Source of the DNA: Bugula neritina
Taxonomy: Eukaryota > Bryozoa > Gymnolaemata > Cheilostomatida > Bugulidae
DNA: 64,000 nt
Assembly: GCA_964035545.1 (NCBI GenBank)
Contig: OZ037766.1
Location: 28,214,673-28,278,672, forward strand
Direction: 5' to 3'
Shown here: positions 40,101 to 55,778 of the stretch, piece by piece
Numbering within the stretch: position 1 is the first letter of the stretch
Layout: the number at the start of each line of letters is the position of its first letter
Made by a program: the position numbers and the translations under genes
The notes under the pieces: generated by a model
Seen by the model: only the letters and a program-made list of their open reading frames with translations
What the model was told of the DNA's origin: nothing
Database searches by the model: none

Positions 40101-41369
40101 ATGTAATGCTCATTTCTCAACTGTAGTATGACTTTAACCCTGAGTTTGACTTCTTTTTTCCTATTGGCTCAGCGTTTCTGCTTTTTGGTTTACTAAGGGT
40201 ATTGGAATAATGCCAACAACCCAGCTTTTATCTGTTGGAACCTGTATTTCTTAGCTTATGTGTGCTAATCTATGTTGTACCAGGGATCCGTTGACAATCG
40301 GCCTGGAAGATATCATAATAACAATGAGAGAATTTCATTGGATGATTACATGAGTGTCAAAGCACGCCGTGCTTTAATTCAACAGGTTTGATTCAAAATA
40401 ATATGTGGTAAAACAATAATTAATGTCTCGTATTGTATTTGCTTAAAAAGTGTTTTTATAAACGTCAATGTAAAAATGTTTATTGAAAAATTTCTCGGTA
40501 GAAAGTGTTTGCATGAAATTTAACGCTTCCCATTTAGTATCAAGGGATTCTAAGACTTTTTAGAGTATCTCTTTACATGAGAGCTGAGTTTAGAAATGAT
40601 TATCTAACATAAGCACCAGTTTTATTTAAGCAAATCTGATGAACCTTCACAGTGCCTTGATATAATGCATAGCATCTTTTTTCCTGAACTCTAATAGTTA
40701 TGATAAGATAAAACTCATTTTTAGAGCATGCCAACTCTTGCAATATACAATATATAATAAGTTACTTATTTCTATTGCTATGCGAGTATAATCGTTGGCA
40801 AAAGTTCTTTGAAATTATTCTTAATGCTATTTCACTACAACTTTAGTTGTAGGCTATGACTTCCAAATGAATGAGGACTATTTTTACCAAAACAATATAA
40901 TGGTAATTTTGTGATAACAGAAAATTCAGTATGTGAGATATGTCATATGTTAATGCTTTATAAGTGGAGAGGAAACCTTGTGAATCTCAAGAAAACATGA
41001 TTTTAAACTTTTGACAAGGTTTTTAAAAAGTGTGAAATAATATATTTTTATTTCAATAACTGTAAAATAATTGCCACTACCGAGATTCGAACCACAACCC
41101 TCCGTCTTGCAAGCAGGCGCGCTATTCAATTACACCACAGGGGTTTCGGGATTCCCAATAACAATAACACTGCTAAAATTTTATTATGTTTTCAATACAG
41201 CTCAATATATTTTTTCTAGGAAATGGAGGATAAAGGAATAGATGGAGCTAGAGTTCTTGCTAACCACAAACAAGCAATGTTGGGTGGTAGCAGTTATGTC
41301 CCAAAGACCACTCGTTCTCGTAGAGTGGTGACACAACGCCGATCTAGTGGTGGTAGAAGATACTATTGA
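19095..41369 (+). CDS. Large locus, part B: Arg/Ser/Tyr-rich repeat protein, unrecognised
   Basis: I do not recognise this gene. Exons: 19095-19133 (alternative start), 21028-21180, 21456-21649, 22149-22290, 22694-22841, 23823-24001, 24586-24678, 25643-25852, 26199-26360, 27485-27661, 28777-28878, 30091-30141, 30766-30855, 31051-31138, 31961-32200, 32458-32646, 33066-33284, 33674-33706, 34503-34667, 35003-35429, 35977-36123, 36511-36591, 37073-37216, 37340-37431, 37656-38029, 38322-38597, 38930-39063, 39387-39623, 39879-40023, 40284-40385, 41220-41369 (stop TGA). All phases close; the total is 4983 bases (1660 residues). The N-terminal ~230 residues are rich in RRSRS and SDYG motifs. Residues ~440-500 and ~610-920 look ordered, and ~690-720 is a charged, probably coiled-coil helix (KRRREFEAEMERQRK-like). 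The C-terminal half carries two 8-residue tandem repeats and ends in an RRSSGGRRYY tail. There is no signal peptide or membrane span. Cytoskeletal or RNA-associated roles would fit the composition but are unproven. The upstream junction also allows fusion to part A. Confidence 0.7.
22850..22980 (+). repeat. Intronic minisatellite (GGTCCAGTTTGTAGTT-type)
   Basis: Imperfect tandem units of GGTCCAGTTTGTAGTTG and TGATCTAGTTGTAGGT follow directly on donor GTAGGT at 22842. Many units contain TGTAGGTG-like strings resembling the donor itself. Confidence 0.8.
25711..25770 (+). repeat. 12-base coding repeat encoding (TTGH)n
   Basis: Five near-identical ACAACTGGTCAC units inside exon 25643-25852 encode TTGH tetrapeptides, one mutated to TTGR. 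In frame and translated, it makes a short Thr/Gly/His linker. Confidence 0.85.
26361..27484 (+). other. 1.1-kb intron without recognisable content
   Basis: AT-rich sequence between exons 26199-26360 and 27485-27661. I see no repeat, RNA gene or coding segment in it. Confidence 0.4.
27689..27920 (+). repeat. 25-bp intronic minisatellite
   Basis: About nine tandem units of CACACACTCTGCACTCTCACCTCTG start 28 bases after the donor of exon 27485-27661. A frame continuing from the exon stays open through the array, so intron retention would add Leu/Thr/His/Cys-rich repeats. I treat it as intronic because the donor and the phase-0 junction to 28777 are good. Confidence 0.9.
28890..29958 (+). repeat. 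11-bp intronic minisatellite, ~97 copies with higher-order structure
   Basis: Tandem TCTCATATTAC units with variants (TTCTCATCTTAC, TTATATTAC, TTTCATATTAC) fill the intron between exons 28777-28878 and 30091-30141. A block of about 308 bases (28 units) is repeated with the same variant order, for example around 29233 and 29541, showing higher-order amplification. Because 11 is not a multiple of 3, every frame cycles through all phases, which leaves a 1.1-kb open frame continuous with the upstream exon. Confidence 0.95.
30363..30567 (-). mobile_element. tRNA-derived SINE, copy 2, with target-site duplication
   Basis: Reverse-oriented copy of the element at 16134-16345. Read on the minus strand it starts AGTGGTCTAGGGGTTAGA (A-box region), then ATGGGTTCGAGCC (a good B box), then the shared body. 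It is flanked by 14-base direct repeats GATTRAACAATATT at 30349-30362 and 30568-30581, differing at one position. This is a convincing target-site duplication and indicates retrotransposition. Confidence 0.88.
31313..31324 (+). other. Possible 12-nt microexon
   Basis: A 12-base segment lies between a good acceptor (TTTGTATCACAG) and a strong donor (GTAAGT). Inclusion between exons 31051-31138 and 31961-32200 keeps the frame (phase 1 to phase 1) and adds four residues. It could be chance. Confidence 0.3.
32781..33031. mobile_element. MITE-like inverted-repeat element with 8-bp duplication and G-rich core
   Basis: The ends carry GGTAAAAATGGCAC (32789 onward) and its reverse complement GTGCCATTTTTACC (ending ~33023), with further internal copies on each arm. 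An identical GCATATAC flanks the element at 32773-32780 and 33032-33039, like a target-site duplication. Eight bases is the size made by hAT-type transposases, but the terminal motif is not a classic hAT one. The centre (32830-32915) is G-rich with GGGGT and GGGTTT runs that could form a G-quadruplex. It sits in an intron, ending about 35 bases before the acceptor of exon 33066-33284. Confidence 0.6.
33674..33706 (+). CDS. 33-nt frame-neutral small exon of part B
   Basis: Eleven codons (A S K S R H Q S L K N) between acceptor TAG and donor GTAGGT, phase 1 on both sides. Skipping it leaves the frame intact, so it may be a cassette exon. It would introduce a basic segment between the ordered exon 33066-33284 and the helical exon 34503-34667. 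Confidence 0.6.
34310..34380 (+). repeat. TTATATTATGTTATG-type low-complexity tract
   Basis: Imperfect 5-base ATGTT/ATATT repeats within the intron before exon 34503-34667. Confidence 0.6.
35115..35312 (+). repeat. 24-base coding minisatellite, (M-A/T-S-G-x-T-G-H/Y)n
   Basis: About eight tandem 24-base units inside exon 35003-35429 encode an octapeptide of the form MASGGTGH with variants at four positions. The unit is a multiple of 3, so copy number can change without breaking the frame. The Gly/Ser/Thr/Met composition suggests a flexible linker. Confidence 0.92.
36990..37061 (+). repeat. 36-bp tandem duplication before an acceptor
   Basis: Two imperfect copies of ATGCTGCC...AGCCAGAYCATGTTAY lie just upstream of the acceptor at 37071-37072. 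Confidence 0.55.
37815..37985 (+). repeat. 24-base coding minisatellite, (H-D/E-N/S-S-R-Y-G-S/G)n
   Basis: Seven in-frame 24-base units within exon 37656-38029 encode octapeptides such as HDNSRYGS and HESSRYGG. The sequence is unrelated to the array at 35115-35312, but unit length and exon context are the same, so one gene has gained two independent octapeptide arrays. Confidence 0.92.
39110..39225 (+). repeat. (GT)n microsatellite
   Basis: About 115 bases of impure GT/GC dinucleotide repeat in the intron after exon 38930-39063. Confidence 0.95.
41072..41147 (-). other. tRNA-like sequence (tRNA pseudogene or SINE head)
   Basis: The reverse complement contains an A-box-like TGGTGTAATTGAATAGCGCG and a canonical B-box GGTTCGAATCT at tRNA spacing, with a TTGCAA loop between them. 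The acceptor and anticodon stems do not pair well by eye, so I do not call a functional tRNA. It lies in the intron before the last exon of part B. It differs from the SINE family at 16134 and 30363. Confidence 0.45.
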
Positions 41370-43725
41370 GCTCCAATAACCTTTTTATAGGGTAGCTGCT
41401 GTTGTTTATATTCACAGATTTTCTATCCATAAATTTTTGCTAATTCAACTTTTTATTAAAGCAAAAACTTTTCAAGGTCTTGAAATCTAACAATTTTTCA
41501 ACATTATAAAGCTTGAGATTTTACTCACTTTAGCTAAAATTAATCCCATGAACTGTTGGAAACCGGATACTTCATATAAAAGGGCCAATCTGTTCATATT
41601 ATGCTTTTCAATGAAATGTTTACATTTTTGACACCAACATTAAGAGAAATTAATAAGAATAAGATAAACAGCTTTTGTTTACTTCCATATACTAAATTAT
41701 GAAGGTATTGTCGCATTGTTTATAGCTTTATAATATTATACTTATTAGGCACTAGTGATATAAAATAATAATTTCAAATACATATAGGAGCCCACATAAT
41801 TTCAACTAAAATCAAGCTAATACTCCATCAAATGCTGTGTTCCAGTGTCGGGTTCTGTTGGCCTGTGATTTTTGTATTGATGTTAATTTTTTAACTTTGT
41901 TGTAAAAAAATAAAACTATCATTTTCCCTTAAAATAGTAAATGGAACCACGCTACTTCCTCTCCTTAAAATACTCATAATTTTATAGAAAGTAACAATTG
42001 CTATCAGATATTGAATTAATTTAGAGAGCTGTTTTATATTTTGAGCTGCCAAGATTTAGTGATGCAGTGGTAGTCTTTTCTATTGACAGTAAATATTTTG
42101 ATTACATTGTATCTAATCAATTTGAGCCACATTTGTCACATCTATACTCATGCATTCCAAGCTAATCTGTGGTTTATATATTTCAGTTCTATATTTTTAT
42201 TTGCTCTCAACTGGTGTGATTGCTTTTAATATTTAACTTCATGATATTATATTTATTTTTATATTACAGACTGGTATCATTTATTTTCAATCAAAATTAT
42301 AATCATTTATAGAAATAATAATTATAACAATGCTTTCCATACATATAGTTGTGCTCCCCTGTTTGTGCTGCTGTGTTTATTTTACTGTATTGTGTATTAT
42401 TTACATAGAGGTTGTCTATTATTATTCCTATCATATTGCTGTAATCTTGAGTTGCTACCTAGATTGCTGACTTTAAATATTATTTGCTAGAAATGTTTCG
42501 ATATGAAGCTATTAACTTCTTAAAGCTATAATAAAGATATTTATTTGCTAATGAGTATATAAGCAGTCATTCTCACATATAAAACAATTATTATTTATAA
42601 ACCATAATAGTACTTTCATAATTCTGTGTAATATCTTATAACAACTATTTGAGTAAAAACTTGACTGGATATTTAAATATTCCATTATTCTCAACAATCT
42701 ATTTATTCTACAGAGTATTGATTAGATATTAATAAACATACAATCTGTAGTACATTGTAGCATAATTCTAGCAATTGATACACTCTCTTTCAAGCATTCT
42801 ATATGCATAACATGGAGTTTTCAGTAGTTTTAGTCGTATTTTTAAATACATAATAGTATATCAGAATTTCAACAAAAGAGGCATTTAAATACATAAATAT
42901 TTACTCACTATAATAAAAACACCATTACTATATCATATTGTATTGTGTTGCATATTAGAAAGCTTCCTCTAAATTAAATATTTATAACTTATTTGAATGA
43001 TTGTTTCAACAATGACTTGCCGTAACACAAATAATTAATGAAATTAGGTGAGTGGATTGTTGATAAAATTGCTTGGCTTGTTGTTATTCAAAGGAGAATT
43101 GTTATAAAATATATTATAGTTTACATCAAATTGTGCAACCAGCTCAAACATGCTTAGGAGAAAATATTATTTGCATCTGGCTAATGTGTTTGTAACACAC
43201 ATAATAGTTGATATAGCTTGTGGTACTCGTTACTCGTATACAAGAAACACAGGTGAGCATTCATAATAGGAGTTTCAGTCTCAACTATGATATAGATTAC
43301 AAAAAGCTCAAGCTAACAATCGAGATTGCAGCACATGTCATTGAGTCTGCAGGGTTGACTTGGTAGAATTGCTTAGGTTTTGTCAAATAATAGAAAAGTT
43401 TTAGTTCATGAATTATAAAAGAAGATGGTTAACTGATTAAGCTGCAAGAGCTTATTAGCAGTCAAATTACATTTCTAACAGATTGATACATGCATGCATA
43501 AAGCAGTGAATTTTTTCTATAATTATCAATAATATTATTATGCAACAAAATATCTTGCTATATGTTAATTATGTTACAAGTGAGCAATATGTTATAAGGT
43601 GATCGGATCAGTACAGAGACAAACTTAGTTACCTTTCCTTGAAAAATGCAAAATCTATGAACTGCTACATTTCAACTTTGCATATTTATGCGTTACTTAA
43701 GATTAAATTTAGAGAATGAAATCTG
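41370..43725. other. AT-rich intergenic region
   Basis: Holds the 3' UTR of the large locus and presumably the promoter of the next gene. I see no coding exon, RNA gene or clear repeat in the remaining ~1.8 kb. Confidence 0.5.
41909..41914 (+). terminator. Candidate poly(A) signal AATAAA of the large locus
   Basis: AATAAA lies about 540 bases after stop TGA 41367-41369. An earlier variant ATTAAA occurs near 41455. The choice is positional only. Confidence 0.4.
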
Positions 43726-45419
<1,694 letters not shown>

Positions 45420-46439
45420 ATAAAAATGGAACCAGCTATAAAAAGATGGCAACTAGTAAGGATGAAGCTTTAGAACCTTTAGAATGAAACAAACTGACTA
45501 TTTTGTATTTATGCTTGGAATTCATCAGTAGCACTTTGGAATTTAATGTGTTACCTGAGCCAATTTAGAGATAGTGAGATAGAATAATTTATAATATAGG
45601 GCCAATTTTTCTACACAGTAAGGGGTAGCTTTTCATTATTGAAATGTTTTGGTTATTTAAACAGAATGCTACATACAAGATATGCAAATATCTATACACT
45701 AGAATAAACATTAAATAAGTGTAACTAAATTGTTTCGGTTGCTAAATTCTTAGATAGGGTTTACTATTTTATCACTGGCTAGTTTGACTTACACTTTAAA
45801 GTCTGGACAAACTAATGTATTAATTGTTGAACATTTCTTAGACAACATAAGTGAGTAGAAATTTTTGTTCAATCAAGCAGTCCAACTTTCTTATGGAAAT
45901 TCTATTTATCAAGATGATGAAATAAAAACAAACTGACATTAGTATACATTTATTTATACATTGCACATCATAATATGTACATAATATATTGCATAATACA
46001 TACATAAGAGGTATTTTGTTGATAGAACCAAAAAACTAAAACTATAGAAAAACAACATTTTTATAATAAAAATTGAACAGCAACTTTCAATTGACTTAAT
46101 TTACTGCTCAGCTGTTATACAAGTCAGTATATAATGCTAAGCTCTACCAAGTGGTAAAATATAAACTACTAGATAATAGAAGGCAAGAAAGACAGAATAG
46201 TTTATGCTGGATGATTCATAGTTGCCGCAAACAACATATAGCAATACAATTCTTTTATTATTCATTATTTAATCAAAAAATTCATCCTTATAAAAATAAA
46301 TTCAAAAGTAATCAACAACCTGTTCATGGGTGAAATATACTGCAGTACGTGGTTGGCCAGCAAGTGTACTGATAGACTTAGTTTATGAGAAATGCACCAA
46401 TTGGCCAATCTTATAAGACATAAACACTGATTGGCTTGT
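45420..46439. other. Convergent 3' UTR region between the membrane protein gene and LIPT2
   Basis: No coding exon is visible. A plus-strand AATAAA is at 45703-45708, and the minus strand has AATAAA at 46254-46259, which would serve LIPT2. Confidence 0.5.
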
Positions 46440-50110
<3,671 letters not shown>

Positions 50111-51707
50111 ATTTGCTTTACTTTATTTGTAGCTTCCCTTTACTGTGTATAGCCCATGTAGACCTATAAAAAATATGAGATATTACTATCTTTATTACTA
50201 TTCACTATCAGCATCCAATACTAAATCAAATTTATAGGCAGTTTTGAATAATTATAATAGTAATACTAATACTAATAGTATTAGCAATAGTAAATATATT
50301 TATAACACCAACAATGATACTTATACAATAATAATACAATAGTTATTTAGCAATGTCTATTAATGAAATCACTAAACTTGAAAATCACTCTAAGTTTTCA
50401 GTAAAACTAAACTGAGTAAACATATATTTTAATATTAATAACAATTAATAAAAAATTAAATGATATCATTACATATAATAATTAATATCAATGTTTATGT
50501 AACTTACTTTTACTATTAATATTCATATTGATATTATAATTATTAGTAATACTAATTCAGTAATTGACTAGTATAGTATTACTATTACTAATAGTAATAC
50601 TAATAGTAATACTGATAGTAATTCTATTACTCAATTATTGAATTAGTACTACTACTAGTACTAGTAGGGCTATTGTCTGTTACTATTAGAACAAGTATCA
50701 GTATTACCTACTGCAAGTGTAAGTTTATTAGAATTACATTTACTATTAGTATTAGATTTAGTATTACTATTAGTATTTCACATTTGTATTAGTGAATTAC
50801 ATTTTGATTTACAATTACTGTTACTGTTCGACTTAGCCATAGTAATAGTGATACTGATAGCGTTACTGTTAGTGTGAGCACTACTAGTACTACTACTACT
50901 ACTAGATATAGAGCTAGTAGTAGTACTCTAGTACTATAAGTATAACTATTACTATTAGGATTACTATTAGTGTTACTCATACTGTTAGTGTTACTGTTAC
51001 TCAAATTAAAGTTTAAGTTTAACGATAACTTCAACAATTAATATTGCAAGGATATAATTTCAATAAGCAATATTGCAACTAAAACTAGGTGCTTCAGTCA
51101 GATTTCACTTCATAGCTCATGCTACCAACAGCGACACCGACCAGCTACTATTGAGCAAAATATTAGCTGTGTGTTGTATTTATAATTTATTATAGAAGCA
51201 GGGCTCAACTCACTAATCACTAATGGCCAATGGGAATTACCAAATATCCTTGCATATAATTATTTCTTTCGTTGAAGGAGTAGCTACAGACGGTCTTAGT
51301 CTGCGATCCAACACTATTGTGCTAGTCGTGTTAATAGCTGTTGTATTTTCAGAGCTAGTTTCTAACAGTGTGGTATATATACCACTCTGGTTTCTAAGGT
51401 AATAACCAGCTTTTTCTCCGGTAATGTGGAGCTATGATTACGACATATCGAACATACGAGCAATGAGAGGTCTATAATTATTGCTAACGGACTGACAAAC
51501 CTGTTGACATTAGTGTCTTGTAGATAATTTAAAATCCCGAAAGAGAAGGCGGCGCCAAATATTCCTATATTACGGTAAAAACCAATTCCGGTCGCCACTA
51601 GTTGTTTGTAGTATATTGCTGTTGCACCAGCTAAAATACTTGAGTTAAAATTGTCACTTGGACACTGCTAATCTCCTAATCTCAGTCGTTTCAATATCCT
51701 TGTATTT
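50111..51707. other. Divergent intergenic region between LIPT2 and the Ly6-like gene
   Basis: Must contain the promoters of both head-to-head genes. Its middle is low-complexity (see 50230-51010). A minus-strand open frame at 51362-51598 has no ATG start and no splice support, so I do not call it. Confidence 0.5.
50230..51010. repeat. TAATAC/TATTAG-type low-complexity region
   Basis: Long run of imperfect triplet-derived words (ACTATTAGTAATAC, TAGTACTACTACTAG, TACTGTTAGTGTTACT) with local palindromes. It resembles an old decayed TAN/TTA microsatellite. Confidence 0.75.
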
Positions 51708-54700
51708 ATGATGGAATACAGAGCATTGTTCTTTGTTGTATTTCTTAGCCTATGTATAAACCAAGGTAAGAAAATTAATATCACACTCTCGGTTGGTTCT
51801 TCAGTGAGTGTGACCCAGTGCCGGTGCAAAAGTGCCTAGTCAGTGTGAGTGTCACTGTGACTGTCAGTGCGAGTGTATGGTCACGGTGCCAGTGAGACTG
51901 TGTGTGACAGTGAATTTGAGCGGCCAGTGCCGAGTAACTCAATTTAGGACTCAATAAATATCAGAGTTGAGCTAATATTTATTAGAATATAAGTATAAGT
52001 ATAACTAATAAACTATAATATTAATACTCTATAAGATTAAGACTAAGTATAAGTATCTTAATAATATTAAATTTTAATTTAATAATAATATGAATCAATA
52101 ATTTTAAAGTTGATGTTTGAATTTAAATGTAAAATTGTTGATTAAGTTTGAATTGAGTTTAATATCAAATTAAAAAGGAAAATTTGAAATATTAATAATA
52201 TTAATAAAGTGTACATTTTTATTTTAAATTTAAACTTATGACAGTGACACCAGTCATTAGACTTAGTCCTATACTTAAGAGTTGTAGTTTATTATAAAGT
52301 GGTTTTTGATTAAAATTAGACTTACTGATTAGATTATCATTATCATTATGAATATGATTATACAGTTGCAACATTCTAATAACTAAATAAGTAATTATTA
52401 AAATTTTTATTACTTAGTGAGTTATTACTATTAGTATTAGGGATGAAATTGAAATAAAATATGATAATTATAATCATAAATCATTTATTTTAAATGATAA
52501 TAATGTTGCCACTTTACTTGTTTGGTGTATCAATCACTGTAAGTGTCAGTTAGGGTATGAGTCATGACTTGTGTTTCTATAGCAATATTTTCTCATCATT
52601 CACGAGCAAAGTCAGCAAAAGTAGTGTACAAGTGTTGAAGTTAAGTATGTGGTTGTCAGTGTGTGTCATGTTTTTACTAAAGTAATAGTAATACTGGACC
52701 CAAGTCGGCAGCTATTCAAATAAAGTCATATTTCAAACTGAAAATTTGAAGTTGAATGGTTTCCCTTTGAGCAAGGGTAGTGTGCAGGCTTGCTATATCT
52801 ATCTTTGTATACTGTGTATTGATGTTTAACAAAATATTCCAGCTTTTTCATGCATTTGATAATTTAATAGTAGGCTAGAGGATTGGTAACTTTTGCTCTT
52901 GTTGTAATTTTTTTAATCTATCAATAATAAGATACATATAGTAATACTATGCAATTAATTTCTTTGTATAAACATATATATATTTTTAAGCATCATTCTA
53001 ACACTCTTGTCTCTTATATGTTATTGCATTGAAAATGCAGGGTTTATGGTTATAATGAGCAAACCGACCAACATTATATTTCACAACGTAGGGTAAGGAA
53101 GTGTTAATGTAGCTTTGTTCTTGGCTCTTCTACGTGTTATTTTGTTGTTTCTTTTAGCAATCTCCTTAACATGTTACGAGTGTAATTCAGCCACAGATGC
53201 TGATAAAGAAGCATGTTTTGCTGGCAATGCCACAGAATCGACATGCACTAGTTACCAAGACACCTGCGTCATCATAGTTACTACAATTGTACTGCCAAAT
53301 AACGGACCTCAAGATAGAAAATCTGACAATGAAGGTAAGTAACCTAGCACATCTAATAACTCAACCCCAACTCCTTTTGTAAACATATTTTGCTTCTGAT
53401 AATTTTTATTGTACGGCCAGTTTATCATTGGGGCATTGAGCCTGGGAGTGAACTGTAGCAGATGGTGTAACATATAGGAGAATCTATTGATGGCAATGCT
53501 TATAGTCTTCCTGTAAAGTTATCCTGCAATCTGTGTAATGGGGCCTTGCAGTGAGCTAGTTTGGGTCTATAAAGTAGTCCATATTCAACAGTTTCCACTG
53601 ATGCTCTGTTTGTATTGACTGTTGCTGCTTTTGTAGAATTGAGCCAAATTACTCGTACTTGTGGTAATAAGGCAGGATTTGATCACCTCGCCAAAATTGA
53701 CAGGAGATGCACTGTTGAGGCTATAGGTAAGTTCATCATCAAGTAGTGTGTAGTATGTATTGTTCTCTAAGTCAAGCAATCTATGTCTACGATCTTGATG
53801 ATGTAAATGGTTACTAAACTCCATCTTTGGTTTTGTGGTTGGACAAGGTAGCTTTATTTGGAAGACTGCAACTTATCAAACTTGGAATACTGTTGCATTT
53901 GCCTCTTTTAGCCCTTGCACATGAGCTGCTAGGAAGACAAATCTTGCCATGGCCCATTTATACCTGAATATACTTGTTTGCTTTGTATGAATTTCAACTC
54001 TGCTCTTGTATTCACTTTGTAGATATTACGTAACCTAGATTTAATAACCAGGATCAGCCACAAATATTATGCTGACCCGTAATAATACCAGCTCAGACGA
54101 GCTGCCCGTAGCTTACATTATATACACTTGATTGTTTGCATTCATCATAGCTTTGTGTGATGTGAATACAATATCGTTGTTATGCGAGCAGTAGGTCAAT
54201 AAACTATTGTGCCCTTTCAAACAGCGTGCCATTGCTCCTTAGCCTAGTTACTTAGTTATACAAGAAAGTTGATTATTCTTGTGAAGTGCCTGTCTGTGTT
54301 GAGACGTCCTCTTCTCCTAGCAGCTAATATAATTTCTATTCTGTAGTTGACTGGTTAAGGCCTTAGGCTATAGCATAGAAAGTTGTTTGTCTTATAAAGT
54401 AGCCTACCTCAACACCAACAATGCAACTAAAGTTTGGAAACTCAGTCTAAGTCAAAAATCTAGATAGTTATTTTTATAAATGATGCTAGAAACCGCTGGG
54501 AAATGTAAACAGTTAGTACTAAAACTGTCAGTTTCACATGAATCTGCTACTGCTGAACATTCCTGTCATTTGATGGTTATTCAAACACAGGTTATGTTGT
54601 ATTTGATACAATTTGTTTGAATTTACAGTGTCGTAACCTTAGCTTTGTCACATTTTTCTTTAGGTGGGGGTGGTACTCAAACCCGATGCTTGTGCTCTGG

Positions 54701-54779
54701 AAATCTTTGTAACTCGGCCACTACCATGAAAGCCACTTTGGCCCTTTTCATCACTGCACTGCTAGTCAAATTCATGTAA
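51708..54779 (+). CDS. Ly6/three-finger GPI-anchored protein, complete
   Basis: Four exons, 51708-51765, 53158-53334, 53637-53726 and 54664-54779, with every intron in phase 1, give 146 residues. Exon 1 is a signal peptide (MMEYRALFFVVFLSLCINQ). The mature protein begins near ISLTCYECNS, the typical Ly6 start, and closes with TRCLCSGNLCN. I count ten cysteines in the mature chain, the canonical number for the Ly6/uPAR fold. Two N-glycosylation sequons are possible near the N-terminus (NAT in FAGNATES). A hydrophobic C-terminal segment ending ...LLVKFM follows a small-residue site (N-S-A-T), as in GPI-anchored proteins. Cell-surface location is expected; ligand unknown. It matches the last exon of the gene at 1-583 in motif and phase. 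AATAAA at 55081 is a likely poly(A) signal. Confidence 0.9.
51790..51915 (+). repeat. Imperfect GTCAGTGTGAGTG repeats in Ly6 intron 1
   Basis: Degenerate units of CAGTGYGAGTGT and CAGTGCCGGTGC just after the first donor. The rest of this 1.4-kb intron is AT-rich and featureless. Confidence 0.6.
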
Positions 54780-55080
54780 TCTGCCATCTGATTAACACTT
54801 TCTATGATATTGAGCTATCATAGGGAAGACAACACCGATATTTAACACTATGTAACACCAGTCATAATTGCTTAATTTCTAGCTTTTTCAAAATATATTC
54901 CCGATAGCATTTTCTTAGATTATCACCTACTTAAATATATTGTATATTTTGTCTGATTATCAAACTATTGAGCAGAAATAATAATTTGTTATATATAATT
55001 GTTGTGTGCCAATGAGTTTAGAATATTTTGTAACCACATTTACTGTTGTCTTTAGTTGATATAGTCTTATTTGTTTGCAC

Positions 55081-55086
55081 AATAAA
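55081..55086 (+). terminator. Poly(A) signal AATAAA of the Ly6-like gene
   Basis: About 300 bases after the stop. The minus-strand AATAAA for the convergent VWA5B-like gene lies at 55178-55183, so the two 3' ends nearly meet. Confidence 0.55.
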
Positions 55087-55177
55087 CATATATTTGATAT
55101 GAAGTGCTCAGTTTTCTGGACTTTGATCTTCTATGGCAGAAGAATGTAGTATAACACACAGCTTTTCATTAATGATT

Positions 55178-55183
55178 TTTATT
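55178..55183 (-). terminator. Candidate poly(A) signal of the VWA5B-like gene
   Basis: TTTATT on the plus strand (AATAAA on the minus), about 600 bases beyond the stop at 55779-55781. Another copy at 55212-55217 is an alternative. Confidence 0.35.
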
Positions 55184-55778
55184 TACCTGCATATTTAATG
55201 TAACCATCAAATTTATTACCCTACACAAGATTAGCTATGAATATAAACTGCTTCCAATATTCAACATAATATTTCATATAATTGTTCACATACAATAAGA
55301 ATTTAGTAGAAAAAAAAAACTGAAGGCAAAATCTAGCAATCTTTAAAAATGAGAATCAGTCGTGGAATGTGATAAAATAATGGCACTTAAGTCCTATGAA
55401 AATATATACACCATGTTTCAACTTATAAATAAAAATATTAAAATATAATCATGGAATGTAACAGATAATATCGATTAATATTGTAATAATAAATTATTAT
55501 TTAAAATAATACAAACATTTTAAACCCCTATTTTAGTAATCATTATATCTATTGCACAAGTCAATTTGTATACATAAGACTAACCACCTACTTAGCATTT
55601 CACCAAAGCAATAATAAAAATATATGCAAGAAGGGATAAAAGCATTCATTTACCAGTAGCAACTAATAGATGTGAGAGGGAACAGCATCCAAACTTGTAG
55701 TTCCATTTTACCAGTTTATCTGTAAAGCGATGTGTTATCCAAGGGCAGAATTTCCAGGTATGTCTTTCAGAATCATAA

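Noticed and set aside
41072-41147. Functional tRNA gene on the minus strand
   Set aside because: The acceptor and anticodon stems do not pair by eye; recorded as tRNA-like only.
51362-51598. 78-codon minus-strand open frame with hydrophobic segments
   Set aside because: It begins at GTG, not ATG, has no supported splice partner and no recognisable similarity; it lies in the divergent intergenic region.
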